Below, piece after piece: positions 5,057-6,068 of a stretch of DNA of 6,068 nt. Under the pieces are notes generated by a model. The model ran no database searches, was not told the DNA's origin, and saw only the letters and a program-made list of their open reading frames with translations. The DNA is from an uncultured Opitutia bacterium. GTDB taxonomy: Bacteria > Verrucomicrobiota > Verrucomicrobiae > Opitutales > UBA953. The position numbers and the translations under genes were made by a program. Position 1 is the first letter of the stretch; every line of letters begins with the position of its first letter. The DNA is taken from positions 1-6,068 of the forward strand of contig CAIOLH010000061.1 of the NCBI GenBank assembly GCA_903859115.1, in the 5' to 3' direction.

Positions 5057-6068
5057 TACAGACGCGCGAGAATCGCTTGTCCCATTTCCTTGGTACCTAC
5101 GGCTTTACCGCCACCTGCAATATCCGCAGTGCGAACGCCATCAGCGACCGTTTTTTCAACGGCGATTTCGATGGCCTTAGCTTCTGCTTCTAAACCGAAG
5201 GAGTGACGAAGCATGAGAGCTGCGGAAAGAACTTGAGCACAAGGATTCGCTTTATCTTGTCCGGCAATGTCAGGTGCTGTGCCGCCTGAAGGCTCGTAAA
5301 GTCCATAACCCTTACCGTGACGATTGATATCCATGCCGAGTGAAGCTGAAGCCATCATGCCAAGAGATCCGCAAACCACAGCCATTTCATCGGAGAGAAT
5401 ATCGCCGAACATATTTTCGGTAAGAACAACGTCGAACTGTCCAGGTCGTAGCACTAACTGCATCGCCGCATTATCAATATAAATGAATGCTAAAGTAATA
5501 TCAGGTGCCTTTTCTTTAACGCGCTCAGCCACTACTTTTCTCCAAAGCACTGAAGTCTCAAGAACGTTAGCTTTATCAACTAAAGTGATGTGTTTGCGAC
5601 GAGCACGGGCGGTCGCAATCGCTACATCAGTAATGCGCTCAATTTCAGATTTACGATAAACCATTGTATCAATCGCTTCGATGTCACCATCAGCTAGCGT
5701 AGTGGTTGATTTAGCACCGAAATAAAGTCCACCGGTGAGCTCACGAATGCAAACCATGTCGACGCCATTAGGAATGCGGTCGGGACGGATAGGCGATGTA
5801 TCGATTAAATTTTTGAGCAGTAAACCCGGACGCACATTAGCGAAGAGACGAAAATGTTTTCGTAAGGGTAAGAGGGAAGCGCGCTCTGGTTGTTCTTTGG
5901 GAGGAAGCTTTTCCCACTTCGGTCCGCCGACGGATCCGAATAAAATTGCATCGGCTTTACGACAGGCTTCGAGCGTCGAGTCGGGCAATGCCTTGCCATG
6001 ATTATCAATTCCAGCGCCACCGACGTCATGCGTCGAATGCTCGAGGGTGTGACCAGATTTCTTGAGCA
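5056..6068 (-). CDS. leuB: 3-isopropylmalate dehydrogenase LeuB (N-terminus cut by window edge)
   Basis: LeuB oxidatively decarboxylates 3-isopropylmalate with NAD+, the third committed step of leucine synthesis, in the cytoplasm. The frame is open to the right edge, giving 336 codons in the window; families are usually about 350-360, so roughly the first 20-30 residues are missing. Reading from the edge there is VGGAGIDNHGKALPDSTLEA, then ILFGSVGGPKWEKLP, the substrate-binding arginine in LFANVRPGLLL, CIRELTGGLYFG with the catalytic Tyr, LVDKANVLETSVLWRKV with the catalytic Lys, YIDNAAMQLV and MFGDILSDEMAV with the metal-binding aspartates, and YEPSGGTAPDIAGQDKANP for NAD binding. All the key residues I can check are intact. 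A TTG at 5988 is internal and not a start. The small helix-hairpin-helix gene overlaps its stop codon. Confidence 0.96.
   Translation of the reverse strand, partial: LKKSGHTLEHSTHDVGGAGIDNHGKALPDSTLEACRKADAILFGSVGGPKWEKLPPKEQPERASLLPLRKHFRLFANVRPGLLLKNLIDTSPIRPDRIPNGVDMVCIRELTGGLYFGAKSTTTLADGDIEAIDTMVYRKSEIERITDVAIATARARRKHITLVDKANVLETSVLWRKVVAERVKEKAPDITLAFIYIDNAAMQLVLRPGQFDVVLTENMFGDILSDEMAVVCGSLGMMASASLGMDINRHGKGYGLYEPSGGTAPDIAGQDKANPCAQVLSAALMLRHSFGLEAEAKAIEIAVEKTVADGVRTADIAGGGKAVGTKEMGQAILARL

Noticed and set aside
4992..5180. Plus-strand open frame of 62 codons
   Set aside because: Antisense across the leuB/small-gene junction, Arg-rich, with no family features.
5986..5988. TTG as a possible leuB start
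   Set aside because: The frame stays open upstream to the window edge and the upstream residues (GGAGIDNHGKAL) match conserved LeuB sequence, so the TTG is an internal Leu codon.
5735..6029. Open frames opposite and out of frame within leuB (5735-6001 plus; 5805-6029 minus)
   Set aside because: Both overlap the intact, motif-rich leuB frame and resemble nothing.

Overview
The window reads as an ordinary chromosomal segment of a free-living bacterium of moderate base composition, with a short, more AT-rich accessory stretch in the middle. The protein sequences suggest a Verrucomicrobiota-like organism, but this is an impression from family resemblance and is tentative. It is weakly supported by the near absence of Shine-Dalgarno sequences in front of the eight start codons that can be seen. 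There are no rRNA or tRNA genes, CRISPR arrays, transposases or phage genes, and no gene-free stretch longer than about 100 bases.

Region 1 (1-1769, minus strand) is the front of an iron-sulfur cluster assembly operon. In transcription order it holds a Fur-family regulator, sufC (the ATPase) and sufB (the scaffold, cut by the left edge). The genes are separated by 8 and 4 bases. Just upstream of the regulator lies a perfect 15-base palindrome, TTGGAATGATTCCAA. It has the 7-1-7 layout typical of Fur-family operators, so the regulator probably controls itself and suf. The regulator lacks the usual structural-zinc CxxC motif.

Region 2 (1770-2429, minus strand) is a stand-alone Lon N-terminal (substrate-binding type) domain protein without the protease part.

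Region 3 (2493-4766) is the AT-rich stretch. It carries two adjacent class I methyltransferase-like genes on the minus strand, 2 bases apart, and a divergent exostosin-like putative glycosyltransferase on the plus strand. Together they look like a small glycan- or surface-modification cassette placed between housekeeping genes.

Region 4 (4763-6068, minus strand) is leuB (3-isopropylmalate dehydrogenase, cut by the right edge), followed through a TAATG stop/start overlap by a small helix-hairpin-helix protein of the Cdd1/'pathogenicity locus' type. The stop codon of that small gene overlaps the stop codon of the plus-strand exostosin-like gene. A symmetrical A-tract/hairpin/T-tract there probably ends transcription from both sides.

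I did not find convincing evidence of a wholly new system. The points most worth checking are the Fur-like regulator with its putative operator at suf, the three-gene cassette, and the bidirectional terminator built into overlapping gene ends.
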